Source of the DNA: Dehalococcoidia bacterium
GTDB taxonomy: Bacteria; Chloroflexota; Dehalococcoidia; UBA2979
Length of the DNA stretch: 44,173 nt
Direction: 5' to 3'
NCBI GenBank assembly: GCA_020845735.1
Contig: JADLFF010000014.1
Span: 1 to 44,173, forward strand
The notes below the pieces were generated by a model that did not search any database, was not told where the DNA came from, and worked only from the letters and a program-made list of their open reading frames with translations. A program made the position numbers and the translations under genes. Positions 8,360-15,894 of this stretch are shown in pieces. Each line of letters starts with the position of its first letter. Positions within the stretch are counted from its first letter, which is position 1.

Positions 8360-9547
8360 GTGTCGCAACCCTTTGCCGGCGTCCGAATCCTCGAGATCGG
8401 GGATAGCGTTGCGGTCGCGGGCGCCACGAAGACGCTCGGGGACTACGGTGCGCGCGTCACCAAGGTCGAATCGCGCGCCGCTTCGGGGTTGCGCCGCCTC
8501 GGGCCGTTCCCCGGCGACCGGCCCGGTCTCGAGTTCGGCGCGTACCACCTCGCCTTCGACACCGGCAAGCGTTCGCTGGTCCTCGACTACGCGAGCGCCT
8601 CGGGACTCGAGGTGCTCGTTGCCCTCGCGGCCCACAGCGACGTGGTAGTCACCCACGTACCCACCGAGCGCGGGCGGCAGATTCGAGCCGCGATCGAGGG
8701 TCTGGGCGACGCGGGACCGACGAGCGTCGTCCTCACCGAGCACGGACTCGACGGCCCGTTCGCCTCGCGGCAGGAGAACGACCTGTCGCTCTTCGCCTGG
8801 TCCAACCGGATGCTGCGTCACTCCTACAACGACATGGAGCCGCTGCGCTACTCGGCGAACGTCGCGACGCTGCAGTGGGCCTCGACCGCGACCGCAGTGA
8901 CTGCCGCCGCGATCTGGGGTCGCCGTCACGATGGGCTGCGGCGCGCCATCGAGGTCGGCGGCGTCGAGGCGCTGGCCGGGAGCGTCGACAACTGGTTCGT
9001 GCCGTGGAGCTTCACCGGGGCGGAGACGCCGCGGCCAGCCCAGCCCTCGAAGGCGACGTATCCACCGGGCATCGTTCGAGCCAGCGACGGCTACCTCGCG
9101 ATCTCCGCCGCCAACGAGCCGTTCTTCTCCAGGCTCTGCGCTGGGATGGGGCACGCCGAGTTCGCGAGGGAGCCGCGCTTTACCGACCCGGCGCAGAAGC
9201 CACAGCACTACGACGAGTTCATGGCGCACTTCAACGACTACCTCGCGGGCCGCACCCGCGACGAGGCCTTCCGCGAGCTGCAGTCGTTCGGCGTCATGGT
9301 GGCCCCGATCCTCGACGTTTCCGAGGCGTTCGCAGATCCGCAGGCCGTCTCGAGGCAGTCGTACGTGAGCGTCGAGCAACCCGGCCTGGGTACGCACACC
9401 ATCGCCGGACCACCGTTTCGACTCGATGGCGCGTGGGCGGCCGAGCCCGCACCGTCACTCGGCGAGCACACGTTCGAGGTCCTCACGGAGCTCGGTTACA
9501 CGGCGGACGAACAGATCGCGCTCTTCCGAGCCGGAGTCGTCGGTTAG
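8360..9547 (+). CDS. Class III CoA-transferase, non-catalytic-type subunit (CaiB/BaiF family)
   Basis: The 395-aa protein has the CaiB/BaiF N-terminal block (FAGVRILEIGDSVAVAGATK, GDYGARVTKVE) and the family's C-terminal block ending in LGEHTFEVLTELGYTADEQI. Family III enzymes move CoA between carboxylic acids. The catalytic Asp expected in the central helix is not apparent: the segment reads NVATLQWASTATAV where the downstream paralogue has HTDATGAVALV. It may therefore be the non-catalytic partner of the next gene. GTG 8360 is chosen because GGAGG ends seven bases upstream. The next gene starts 13 bases after its stop. The substrate cannot be told from sequence. Confidence 0.88.
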   Translation: MSQPFAGVRILEIGDSVAVAGATKTLGDYGARVTKVESRAASGLRRLGPFPGDRPGLEFGAYHLAFDTGKRSLVLDYASASGLEVLVALAAHSDVVVTHVPTERGRQIRAAIEGLGDAGPTSVVLTEHGLDGPFASRQENDLSLFAWSNRMLRHSYNDMEPLRYSANVATLQWASTATAVTAAAIWGRRHDGLRRAIEVGGVEALAGSVDNWFVPWSFTGAETPRPAQPSKATYPPGIVRASDGYLAISAANEPFFSRLCAGMGHAEFAREPRFTDPAQKPQHYDEFMAHFNDYLAGRTRDEAFRELQSFGVMVAPILDVSEAFADPQAVSRQSYVSVEQPGLGTHTIAGPPFRLDGAWAAEPAPSLGEHTFEVLTELGYTADEQIALFRAGVVG

Positions 9548-9560
9548 CGAGGAGGCTCCC

Positions 9561-10817
9561 GTGTCGACCACACTGCTCCGTGGCGTGCGCATCGTCGAGA
9601 TGACCGAGGTCTGGGCGGGGCCGATGGGAAGCTCGCTGCTGGGCGACCTCGGCGCCGACGTGATCCGCCTCGAGTCCTTCCCGCGCCCGCCTGCGATCTC
9701 GCGGCCACTGCGCGAGGGCAACGCGGCGCCCGGCGACGGCCCGCCGTACGAACGCGCCGGCTCCCACCACATGGCGAACCGCAACAAGCGCAACGTCGCG
9801 GTCAACATTCGCACCGAGGGTGGCGCCGAGGTGATGCGCCGCCTCGTCGCATCCGCGGACGTCCTCATCGAGGGGTACTCGGCCGGAACCATCGAGGGGC
9901 TGGGCTTTGGCTGGGAGCAGTTGCGCCAGCTCAACCCGAGGCTCGTCATGGTCTCGATGCCGGGCTGGGGGGTCGCCGGCCCGTATCGCGGGTACGCGAC
10001 CCTGGGCTCGGGCCTCGAGGCGACGCTCGGCCACATGGCCATTCGCGGCTACCCGGGCGGTGCGGCGGAACAGGTCCCCTCGATGTTCCACACGGACGCG
10101 ACGGGTGCGGTGGCGCTCGTGACCGCGGTGGTCGCCGGCCTCATGCGGCGGGAGGACACCGGCGAGGGCTGCTTCATCGACCTCGCACAGTCCGAGGCGT
10201 TCGCGTGGCAGCTGCCGGCGCTCCAGGCGGAGTGGACGATGAACCGGCGCGTGCCTGGGCGCCTCGGCAACGCCGAGCCGCACGTCGTGCCGCACGGTTG
10301 TTACCGGGCCGCCAGCGGCGAGGCGGGTGACGAATCGTGGGTCGTGATCGCGGCCGAGAACGATGCGCAGTGGGCCGGCGTGGCCACGGCGCTGGGCCAT
10401 CCCGAGTGGGCCCGCGCGCCGCATCCGTGGGCGAGCGTGGTCGGCCGTCTGCGCGCACGCACCGAGGTCGATCGGGCGATCGCGGAGGGCGTGGCCACGG
10501 GAGTCGCCGAGGAGATCGCCACCACCATCTCGGAGGCAGGAGGCATCGGCGCGCCGGTCATCGCGCACGTGGGCCTCATGACGAGCCCGCAGCTTGCGGC
10601 CCGCGGCTGGCTGCAGACGGTGAGCCATCGCTACGCGGGGGTACAGCAGCTCGCCGGCTTCCTCTGGCAGATCGCGCCGGACGCACCATCATGGGATCGC
10701 GCGTGTGGGCTCGTCGGGGAGCACAACGCCGAGGTGCTCGCGGAGCTGGGGTACGCCGCGCCCGAGGTCGAGCGCCTCCTCGGAAACGGCGCGATCGGCA
10801 ACCGCTACGGCGAGTGA
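9561..10817 (+). CDS. Class III CoA-transferase, catalytic-type subunit (CaiB/BaiF family)
   Basis: The 418-aa protein carries the CaiB/BaiF fold signatures RGVRIVEMTEVWAGPMGSSL and LGDLGADVIRLES, the NRNKRNVAVN stretch, and a central FHTDATGAVALVTAV segment whose Asp fits the catalytic residue that forms the acyl-anhydride/CoA-thioester intermediates. GTG 9561 has AGGAGG five bases upstream. It is paired with the upstream paralogue in one transcript, so a heteromeric enzyme is likely. The physiological acid is unknown. The gene converges with modC 71 bases downstream. Confidence 0.92.
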   Translation: MSTTLLRGVRIVEMTEVWAGPMGSSLLGDLGADVIRLESFPRPPAISRPLREGNAAPGDGPPYERAGSHHMANRNKRNVAVNIRTEGGAEVMRRLVASADVLIEGYSAGTIEGLGFGWEQLRQLNPRLVMVSMPGWGVAGPYRGYATLGSGLEATLGHMAIRGYPGGAAEQVPSMFHTDATGAVALVTAVVAGLMRREDTGEGCFIDLAQSEAFAWQLPALQAEWTMNRRVPGRLGNAEPHVVPHGCYRAASGEAGDESWVVIAAENDAQWAGVATALGHPEWARAPHPWASVVGRLRARTEVDRAIAEGVATGVAEEIATTISEAGGIGAPVIAHVGLMTSPQLAARGWLQTVSHRYAGVQQLAGFLWQIAPDAPSWDRACGLVGEHNAEVLAELGYAAPEVERLLGNGAIGNRYGE

Positions 10818-10838
10818 CCGCCCGCCTCAAGCCAGCGC

Positions 10839-10885
10839 GTGCGCCTCGGCGGAGCGCGGTCCTTGCTGCCCGGAGGAGGGCGCAC
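10839..10885. terminator. Imperfect inverted repeat between convergent genes
   Basis: GTGCGCCTC at 10839-10847 is nearly complementary to GAGGGCGCAC at 10876-10885, with one bulged base, within the 71-base gap between the convergent CoA-transferase and modC genes. It may stop transcription from both sides, though no clear T-run is present and the loop is long. Confidence 0.3.
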
Positions 10886-10888
10886 GAC

Positions 10889-11950
10889 TCAGCGCGGCAT
10901 CACGTGCAGGTCGTTGACCGGCAGCTCGACCACCCAGCGTCGCCGCGTCGCCACTCCGAGCACGTCGTACGGGCGCGAGGCAACATCCACCTCGACGCCT
11001 GGCCCCGGCCCCACCGCCTGCAGGTGCAGGGTGTACGCATTCCCGAACGCCAGCTCCGACGCGATGTCCGCGACGAAGCAGTTCGGCGGCAGATCGTCGT
11101 TGACGTCCGTCCGCCGCAGCAGGCAGCGTTCGGCCCGGATGCAGACGTCGACCGGGACACCCTCGGCCACCGCCTGCGGCACCTCGAAGGCCGCGCCCTC
11201 GATCTCCACGCGACGCCCACCAAGACCGTGGGCCGCGAAGACATTCGCGACGCCGGTGAGCTGCGCGACCTGCCGAGACGCGGGGTGGTGAAACACCCCG
11301 GTGCGCTCGGCAAACTGCAGCACGCGCCCGGCCTCGAGGACCGCGATGCGGTCCGCGAGCAGGTGGGCCTCGCGGAGATCGTGCGTGACACAGACGATGG
11401 GAACATCGATGTCCTGTCGCAGCCGAACGAGCTCGGCGCGCAGGTCCGCCCGCAGCGCCTCATCCAGCGCCGAGAACGGCTCATCGAGGAGCAACCCGTC
11501 GACGGGCCGCGCCAGCGCCCGGGCGAGCGCGACTCGTTGCTGCTGGCCGCCTGACATCTCGCCGGGGTACCGCGCACCCAGCTCCTCGATCCGCAGCAGC
11601 TCCGCCAACTCGCGGACCCGACGGCGGCGCGCGGATGCATCGAGGCCAGTGAGGGCGTACGCGATGTTCTCCTCGGTGGTCAGGTGTGGGAACAGCGCGA
11701 CCTGCTGGAACAGGTAGCCGAGGTTCCGTTGCTGCGGAGGCACATCGATGCGGCGAGTGCTGTCGAAGACCGTGCGCGACCCGACGACCACGCGACCGGA
11801 ATCGGGGCGCATCAGGCCGGCGACTCCGGCAAGCGTGCGACTCTTTCCCGAGCCGGAGCGCCCGAACAGCACGACCGTTTCGTGCTGCGCATCGAACTGC
11901 ACGTCGAGCGTGAACGCGTGGAGCCGCTTCTGGATGTCGACGCCGATCAC
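10889..11950 (-). CDS. modC: Molybdate ABC transporter ATP-binding protein ModC
   Basis: This 353-aa ABC ATPase powers molybdate (or tungstate) import with ModA and ModB. It has Walker A GRSGSGKS (residues 30-37), a Q-loop region, signature MSGGQQQRVALARAL, Walker B LLLDEPFSALD and a switch His in VCVTHD. A TOBE-like C-terminal domain (about 240-353) follows, as in ModC, and can bind oxyanion and regulate transport. The start is the GTG at 11950, which overlaps the modB stop as GTGA; the longer upstream frame is antisense-like. Specificity is inferred from the ModA neighbour and TOBE domain. Confidence 0.9.
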   Translation of the reverse strand: MIGVDIQKRLHAFTLDVQFDAQHETVVLFGRSGSGKSRTLAGVAGLMRPDSGRVVVGSRTVFDSTRRIDVPPQQRNLGYLFQQVALFPHLTTEENIAYALTGLDASARRRRVRELAELLRIEELGARYPGEMSGGQQQRVALARALARPVDGLLLDEPFSALDEALRADLRAELVRLRQDIDVPIVCVTHDLREAHLLADRIAVLEAGRVLQFAERTGVFHHPASRQVAQLTGVANVFAAHGLGGRRVEIEGAAFEVPQAVAEGVPVDVCIRAERCLLRRTDVNDDLPPNCFVADIASELAFGNAYTLHLQAVGPGPGVEVDVASRPYDVLGVATRRRWVVELPVNDLHVMPR

Positions 11951-12792
11951 GAGCTGCCTCGCGATCGGCGTTGCGCCAGGCGCGCAACCACGAGGAGGAT
12001 CGAGGCCACGACGAGCAACACGAGCGAGATCGCGATCGCGCCGCTCAGCCCGGCACTCGACTCGAAGGCCGTGATGATCGCCAGAGGCATCGTCTGCGTG
12101 CGACCCTCGAAGTTGCCGGCGAAGATCAGCGTCGCCCCTAGCTCGCTGAGCGCGCGCGTCCAGCACAGCACAGCGCCGGAGAGCAGCGCCGGCCGCGCAA
12201 GGGGCAGCGTGACCCGCAAGAACGTGCGCAGCTCGGACACGCCGAGCGTGGCCGAGACCTGCTCGTAGGTGGGGTCGATCGCCTCGAAGCCCGCCTGCAG
12301 CGACCGCACGAGGAACGGCGCCGACACGAACAACTGCGCGAGGATGACCGCGGTGGTCGTGAACGAGACCTCGATGCCCATCTCCACCAGCGCGGCCCCG
12401 ATCGCGCCTCGGCGGCCGAAGGCGACGAGGAGCGCGACGCCCGCCACCGTCGGCGGGAGCACCATCGGCAACTCGACGAGGATCGTCAGCAACTGGCGGC
12501 CACGAAACCGGCCGCGAGCAAGCAGGTAGGCCGCGGGCACGCCAAACACCAGCGCGAGGACCAGCGTGAGCGTGCTGGTCACCACGGACAGCCGCAGGGC
12601 GTGGAGGACGAACGGCGAGAGCAGCCGCTCCATCACCTGGCCGTCCTGCCAGCCGCGGATCGCGAGGGCGATCAGCGGCACGAGGACGAACGCGCCGAAG
12701 AGCAGCGACGGCGACGCGAAGATCCAGCCGAGAGACCAGGCCCGGCGCACGGCCACCACTCGAGGGTGCTCAGCGGCGCTGTTCGTGCTCAT
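11947..12792 (-). CDS. modB: Molybdate ABC transporter permease ModB
   Basis: The 281-aa permease has five to six membrane helices and the binding-protein-dependent transport EAA-type loop (ISVTLGVSELRTFLRV-like segment, here VSATLGVSELRTFLRVTLPL). It forms the channel for molybdate with ModA and ModC. The ATG at 12792 has no convincing ribosome-binding site, and a 290-base gap separates it from modA. Coupling to a short upstream frame whose stop overlaps this ATG is possible but unproven. Its stop overlaps the modC start. Confidence 0.9.
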   Translation of the reverse strand: MSTNSAAEHPRVVAVRRAWSLGWIFASPSLLFGAFVLVPLIALAIRGWQDGQVMERLLSPFVLHALRLSVVTSTLTLVLALVFGVPAAYLLARGRFRGRQLLTILVELPMVLPPTVAGVALLVAFGRRGAIGAALVEMGIEVSFTTTAVILAQLFVSAPFLVRSLQAGFEAIDPTYEQVSATLGVSELRTFLRVTLPLARPALLSGAVLCWTRALSELGATLIFAGNFEGRTQTMPLAIITAFESSAGLSGAIAISLVLLVVASILLVVARLAQRRSRGSS

Positions 12793-13082
12793 GCGTCAGC
12801 GCGTCGCACAGGTGCTCGCTCTCGCGGATTCACGGACCGTCCCCCCGCCCGCCTCGACCACACGAGACCGCACCAGGTGGCTGGCTGCAAGTGCGGCACC
12901 ACGAGGAGTGAGACGACGCTCGATCCTGCAGCCCCCGGGACCGCGAGGCGAGCGCCGCTACCACCGGACACCACACGAGTGCTCGTCACCACGGGTCGCC
13001 ATCGAGGTTGCCGCGGCGGCGAACCACGAGTCCACGTGCCGCCCACCACCAGCACGCGCCGCCGCTTCGATGCGACCGTCGA
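12793..13082 (-). other. modA-modB gap with one doubtful reading frame
   Basis: This 290-base gap interrupts an otherwise tight operon. One minus-strand frame of 88 codons (13055-12789) has a stop that overlaps the modB ATG as ATGA. It is Arg/Val/Gly-rich, has no ribosome-binding site, and matches nothing I recognise. I see no clear promoter or strong terminator in the gap. Confidence 0.3.
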
Positions 13083-13961
13083 CTAGGAAGCGGAATCGAA
13101 GCCGGCCGCCTCGAGCAGCGCCTGCGCCTCCGAGCTCCGCACGAACTGCACGAACGCGGCCGCCGCGTCCCTGTTCTTCGTCGCCTTGACGACCGCGATC
13201 GGGTAGACCGCGATCACGTTTGCGGAGTCGGGAACGGCGATCGTCTTGACCCTGGCGCCCGAGACAAGCGCGTCCGTCTTGTAGACGATGCCCGCGTCGG
13301 CCTCACCCAGCTCGATCTTCGCGAGGACCGCCCGGACGTTGGCCTCGTTCGAGACGACGTTGTTCATCGTCGCGTCCTTGTAGGCCGCACCGTAGGCCGG
13401 GTCGGCCGCGAGCTTGTCGATGATCTGGCGCGCGTAGTTGCCAATCGGGACGTCGGGTCCGGCCAGCACGATCTTCGTGCCCGCCTTCGACAGGTCCTTC
13501 GCCGACGCGATGCCAGCCCGGTTGTCGGCCGGAACGACGATCACGGGGAGGTTGCGGGCAAAGGTGGCCGGCGTGCCATCGATGAGCGACTTCCCAGCAG
13601 CCTTGTCCATGTTCGCCGTGTCCGCACTGGCGAACACGTCCGCCGGCGCGGCCTGCTTGAGCTGTGCCTCGAGCGCGCTCGAGGCGGCGAAGTTGAACTC
13701 GACCGTCACGCCCGGGTTGGCCTTCTGGAACGCCGCCGCGATGTTCTTGAACGACTCGGTCAGCGAGGATGCGGCGAAGACCGTCACCTTGCCGCTGAGC
13801 GGTGGCGTCGTGGGGCTGGCGACTGCAGTTGCCGCCGAGGTGGCGGCGACCGTGGGTGTCGCGGCCGACTCGGGCGCCCCGCCACTGCATGCCACGGCCA
13901 GCGCCATCAGGACCGCCAGCAGCCCGACGGTGGCGCTCCTCGAGAAGGTGTCAAACCGCAT
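13083..13961 (-). CDS. modA: Molybdate-binding lipoprotein ModA
   Basis: The 292-aa product is a periplasmic/extracellular oxyanion-binding protein. It has a lipoprotein signal peptide with lipobox LAVAC and Cys25, then a low-complexity Ala/Thr linker. The binding domain begins KVTVFAASSLTESFKNIAAAF, the typical ModA start, and later has the FASADTANMDKA segment and GLADAGIVYKTDA-type region (here GEADAGIVYKTDALV). The start at 13961 is chosen because GGGGA lies four bases upstream and the hydrophobic signal follows directly. It is 44 bases downstream of padR. Confidence 0.94.
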   Translation of the reverse strand: MRFDTFSRSATVGLLAVLMALAVACSGGAPESAATPTVAATSAATAVASPTTPPLSGKVTVFAASSLTESFKNIAAAFQKANPGVTVEFNFAASSALEAQLKQAAPADVFASADTANMDKAAGKSLIDGTPATFARNLPVIVVPADNRAGIASAKDLSKAGTKIVLAGPDVPIGNYARQIIDKLAADPAYGAAYKDATMNNVVSNEANVRAVLAKIELGEADAGIVYKTDALVSGARVKTIAVPDSANVIAVYPIAVVKATKNRDAAAAFVQFVRSSEAQALLEAAGFDSAS

Positions 13962-14005
13962 GATGTCCCCGTCTCTCCGAGGGTGCACGGAACCGCGGCG
14001 TCGAG

Positions 14006-14575
14006 CTAGAGCCGGCGCCGATACTCACGAAGCCAGTCGAGCGTGCTGCGCGCCGCGCTCGTCCGCGACTCGATGACGAGGTAGACGAAGTCGTCCGGGT
14101 CGATCTCCGCCGCGCGTGCCTCGAGCTGCGAGAGGTACTCGTGACAGGCTGAGACCTGGGCGTCGACGAGCGAGCGCACCGCGCGCCGGCCGTGCTTGCG
14201 CGTGAAGTAGATCTTGAGGAGGAAGTCGAGGCGGACCTGCCGCAGCCGCTCCACCGGACGCTTGAGCCAGCTCGCGAGGAGTCGGCGGCCGTCAGGCGTC
14301 AGCTGGTACACGGTCTTCGGCGGGCGGAGCCCCTCGCGGGCCTCGACACCCTGGATCAGTCCCTGGTTCGCGAGCTCCTTCAGCGCGCCGTAGAGGCTCG
14401 CCTGCTCGAGCGGCAGGACCCCGGTGAGGTCGCCGTCCGGCGCGAACGACCGCTGCAACTGGTACCCGTGTGCCGGCGTGTGTTCCAGCAGGCCGAGGAT
14501 CGCGTACTGCGCGGGCGTCAGGACATCCGCGCCGTCATCGTCCAGCTCATAGATAACCGCCCGTGCAGTACTCAT
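14006..14575 (-). CDS. PadR-family transcriptional regulator heading the molybdate operon
   Basis: The 189-aa protein has a PadR winged helix (about residues 15-100; LTPAQYAILGLLEHTPAHGY, SLYGALKELANQGLI, KTVYQLTPDGRRLL) and a helical C-terminal dimerisation domain (about 110-189). PadR proteins are usually ligand-responsive repressors. It is the first gene of a run padR-modA-modB-modC, 44 bases before modA, where a ModE regulator would be expected elsewhere. It may control the transporter and itself. The ligand is unknown. The ATG at 14575 is chosen because the promoter -10 element ends only seven bases upstream of it. Confidence 0.88.
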   Translation of the reverse strand: MSTARAVIYELDDDGADVLTPAQYAILGLLEHTPAHGYQLQRSFAPDGDLTGVLPLEQASLYGALKELANQGLIQGVEAREGLRPPKTVYQLTPDGRRLLASWLKRPVERLRQVRLDFLLKIYFTRKHGRRAVRSLVDAQVSACHEYLSQLEARAAEIDPDDFVYLVIESRTSAARSTLDWLREYRRRL

Positions 14576-14581
14576 GGCGCG

Positions 14582-14609
14582 AGTATATGGTTCCGAGTTG
14601 CGACGGCAA
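14582..14609 (-). promoter_or_regulatory. Sigma70-type promoter of padR-modABC, predicted leaderless
   Basis: On the minus strand TTGCCG (14609-14604) and TATACT (14587-14582) are separated by 16 bases. Transcription would start about seven bases after the -10 element, at or next to the padR ATG at 14575. The message should then lack a leader and ribosome-binding site. Confidence 0.55.
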
Positions 14610-14742
14610 GTCCTCATCTGCCGGCCGCGAGCGCGTCGTGCGGCGCGCGGGTGGGCGCACGCAGCCACCGATGCGGCCTCGGGAGCCCGCCAGCACCCTC
14701 GAGGCGGTGCCGGGTGACCCGAGGACGGCCGTTCGACGCAAG

Positions 14743-14770
14743 TTGACGTGCGCCTCGGCGGCGCTATACC
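14743..14770 (+). promoter_or_regulatory. Sigma70-type promoter of the cobalt/cobalamin operon
   Basis: TTGACG (14743-14748) and TATACC (14765-14770) are 16 bases apart. A start near 14777 would place the first base of the RNA immediately before the P1 strand of the cobalamin aptamer, which supports the assignment. It is divergent from the padR promoter. Confidence 0.55.
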
Positions 14771-14778
14771 GTGCCAGC

Positions 14779-14892
14779 GATCTCGAGTGGAAGTCGGTGA
14801 GAATCCGACGCGGTCGCGCCACTGTGAGCGCCTGAGCGGCGCAAGTCAGACCCCCGAGATCCGTCAACGGGACGCGTCATCCCAAAGGAGGG
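14779..14892 (+). ncRNA. Cobalamin riboswitch
   Basis: The conserved cobalamin core is present: GGAAGTCGGTGAGAATCCGA (from 14789), the GCGGTCGCGCCACTGTGAGC stretch, and a B12-box-like GCAAGTCAGACCC. An outer stem pairs GATCTCG (14779-14785) with CGAGATC (14855-14861), and an inner hairpin pairs GTCGG with CCGAC. The segment 14862-14892 contains a small GGGA/TCCC hairpin and the AAGGAGG ribosome-binding site of cbtB. Control is therefore probably translational. High cobalamin should reduce expression of the cobalt uptake and chelatase genes downstream. Confidence 0.9.
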
Positions 14893-14896
14893 CCGT

Positions 14897-15109
14897 GTGG
14901 TCCAGGCCTCAGCCATCTCTCTCCCCGCCCCTGCATCCGCGATTCCACTGCGCGAGATCCTGCCGTGGGCGATCTTCGCCTTCGCCATCGCCTTCGTCGC
15001 GATGTACCTCGTCGGTTTCGAGGAAGGCGCGTGGACCGTCGTGAACTCCAACGTCGTGCATGAGTTCGTGCACGACGCGAGGCACCTCGCGGGTCTGCCC
15101 TGCCACTGA
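14897..15109 (+). CDS. cbtB: Cobalt transporter subunit CbtB
   Basis: The 70-aa protein has one membrane helix (LPWAIFAFAIAFVAMYLVGF) and a His-bearing C-terminus (HEFVHDARHLAGLPCH), the metal-binding tail typical of CbtB. With CbtA it forms a predicted secondary cobalt uptake system found under cobalamin riboswitches. GTG 14897 has GGAGGG four to five bases upstream, inside the riboswitch expression platform. cbtA follows after 47 bases. Confidence 0.9.
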   Translation: MVQASAISLPAPASAIPLREILPWAIFAFAIAFVAMYLVGFEEGAWTVVNSNVVHEFVHDARHLAGLPCH

Positions 15110-15156
15110 TTCCGCTCGTTCCTCATCGACACCTGCGTCCGTAGACGGAGCCGCAC

Positions 15157-15894
15157 ATGGGTTCGCTCGTGATGCGCGGGATGCTCGCCGGCGTGCTGGC
15201 GGCCGTCCTCGCGTTCTGCTTTGCCACAGCCTTCGGTGAGCCCGCGATCGAGCAGGCCATCGCCGTCGAGGAGGCCTCCGCCGCCTCCTCGCACGAGCAT
15301 GACGAGTCGGCGGGCGCCGATGCGGCCGAGGCAGCAGCACCCGTCTCCCGAGGCGTGCAGCGCACGTTCGGGCTGGCGGTGGGCCTCGGAGTGCTGGGCG
15401 TCGCCCTCGGCGGCGTCTTCGCGATCCTGTTCGCGCTGGCGCGGGGACGCCTTGGGCTGGGGAGTGACCGAGTGACGGCGCTCGTCGTCGCCGTCCTCGC
15501 CTTCACGTCCGCCTACCTCGTGCCCTTCCTGAAGTACCCCGCCAACCCGCCTGCCGTGGGACACCCGGAGACCATCGAGGCACGCACGGTTGCCTACGTC
15601 GGCATGTTCGTCTGTTCGGTCCTCGTGATGACGGCCGCAGTGCTGCTGCAACGCCGCCTCGCTGCCGGCAGCGGCGCCTGGAACGCGTCGCTCGTCGCAG
15701 CCGCGGTCTTTGTCCTCGCGATGGCCGTGGTCGGGTGGGGACTGCCGACCTTCTCCGAGGTGCCCGACGCCTTCCCGGCGAACACCCTCTGGGAGTTCCG
15801 GATCGCCTCGATGGGCACGCAGCTCTTCCTCTGGCTCGGGACCGGGCTCGTCTTCGCGGCGCTAACCGGGCGCCCGCACGCGCCGTCGCGGTGA
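15157..15894 (+). CDS. cbtA: Cobalt transporter subunit CbtA
   Basis: The 245-aa membrane protein has about five to six hydrophobic helices. The loop after the first helix is rich in acidic and His residues (SSHEHDESAGAD), a likely cobalt-collecting segment, and a later block contains VGHPETIEARTV. CbtA is the polytopic partner of CbtB. GGAG lies six bases before the ATG. Its stop overlaps the cobN start as GTGA, tying cobalt import to cobalt insertion. Confidence 0.92.
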   Translation: MGSLVMRGMLAGVLAAVLAFCFATAFGEPAIEQAIAVEEASAASSHEHDESAGADAAEAAAPVSRGVQRTFGLAVGLGVLGVALGGVFAILFALARGRLGLGSDRVTALVVAVLAFTSAYLVPFLKYPANPPAVGHPETIEARTVAYVGMFVCSVLVMTAAVLLQRRLAAGSGAWNASLVAAAVFVLAMAVVGWGLPTFSEVPDAFPANTLWEFRIASMGTQLFLWLGTGLVFAALTGRPHAPSR

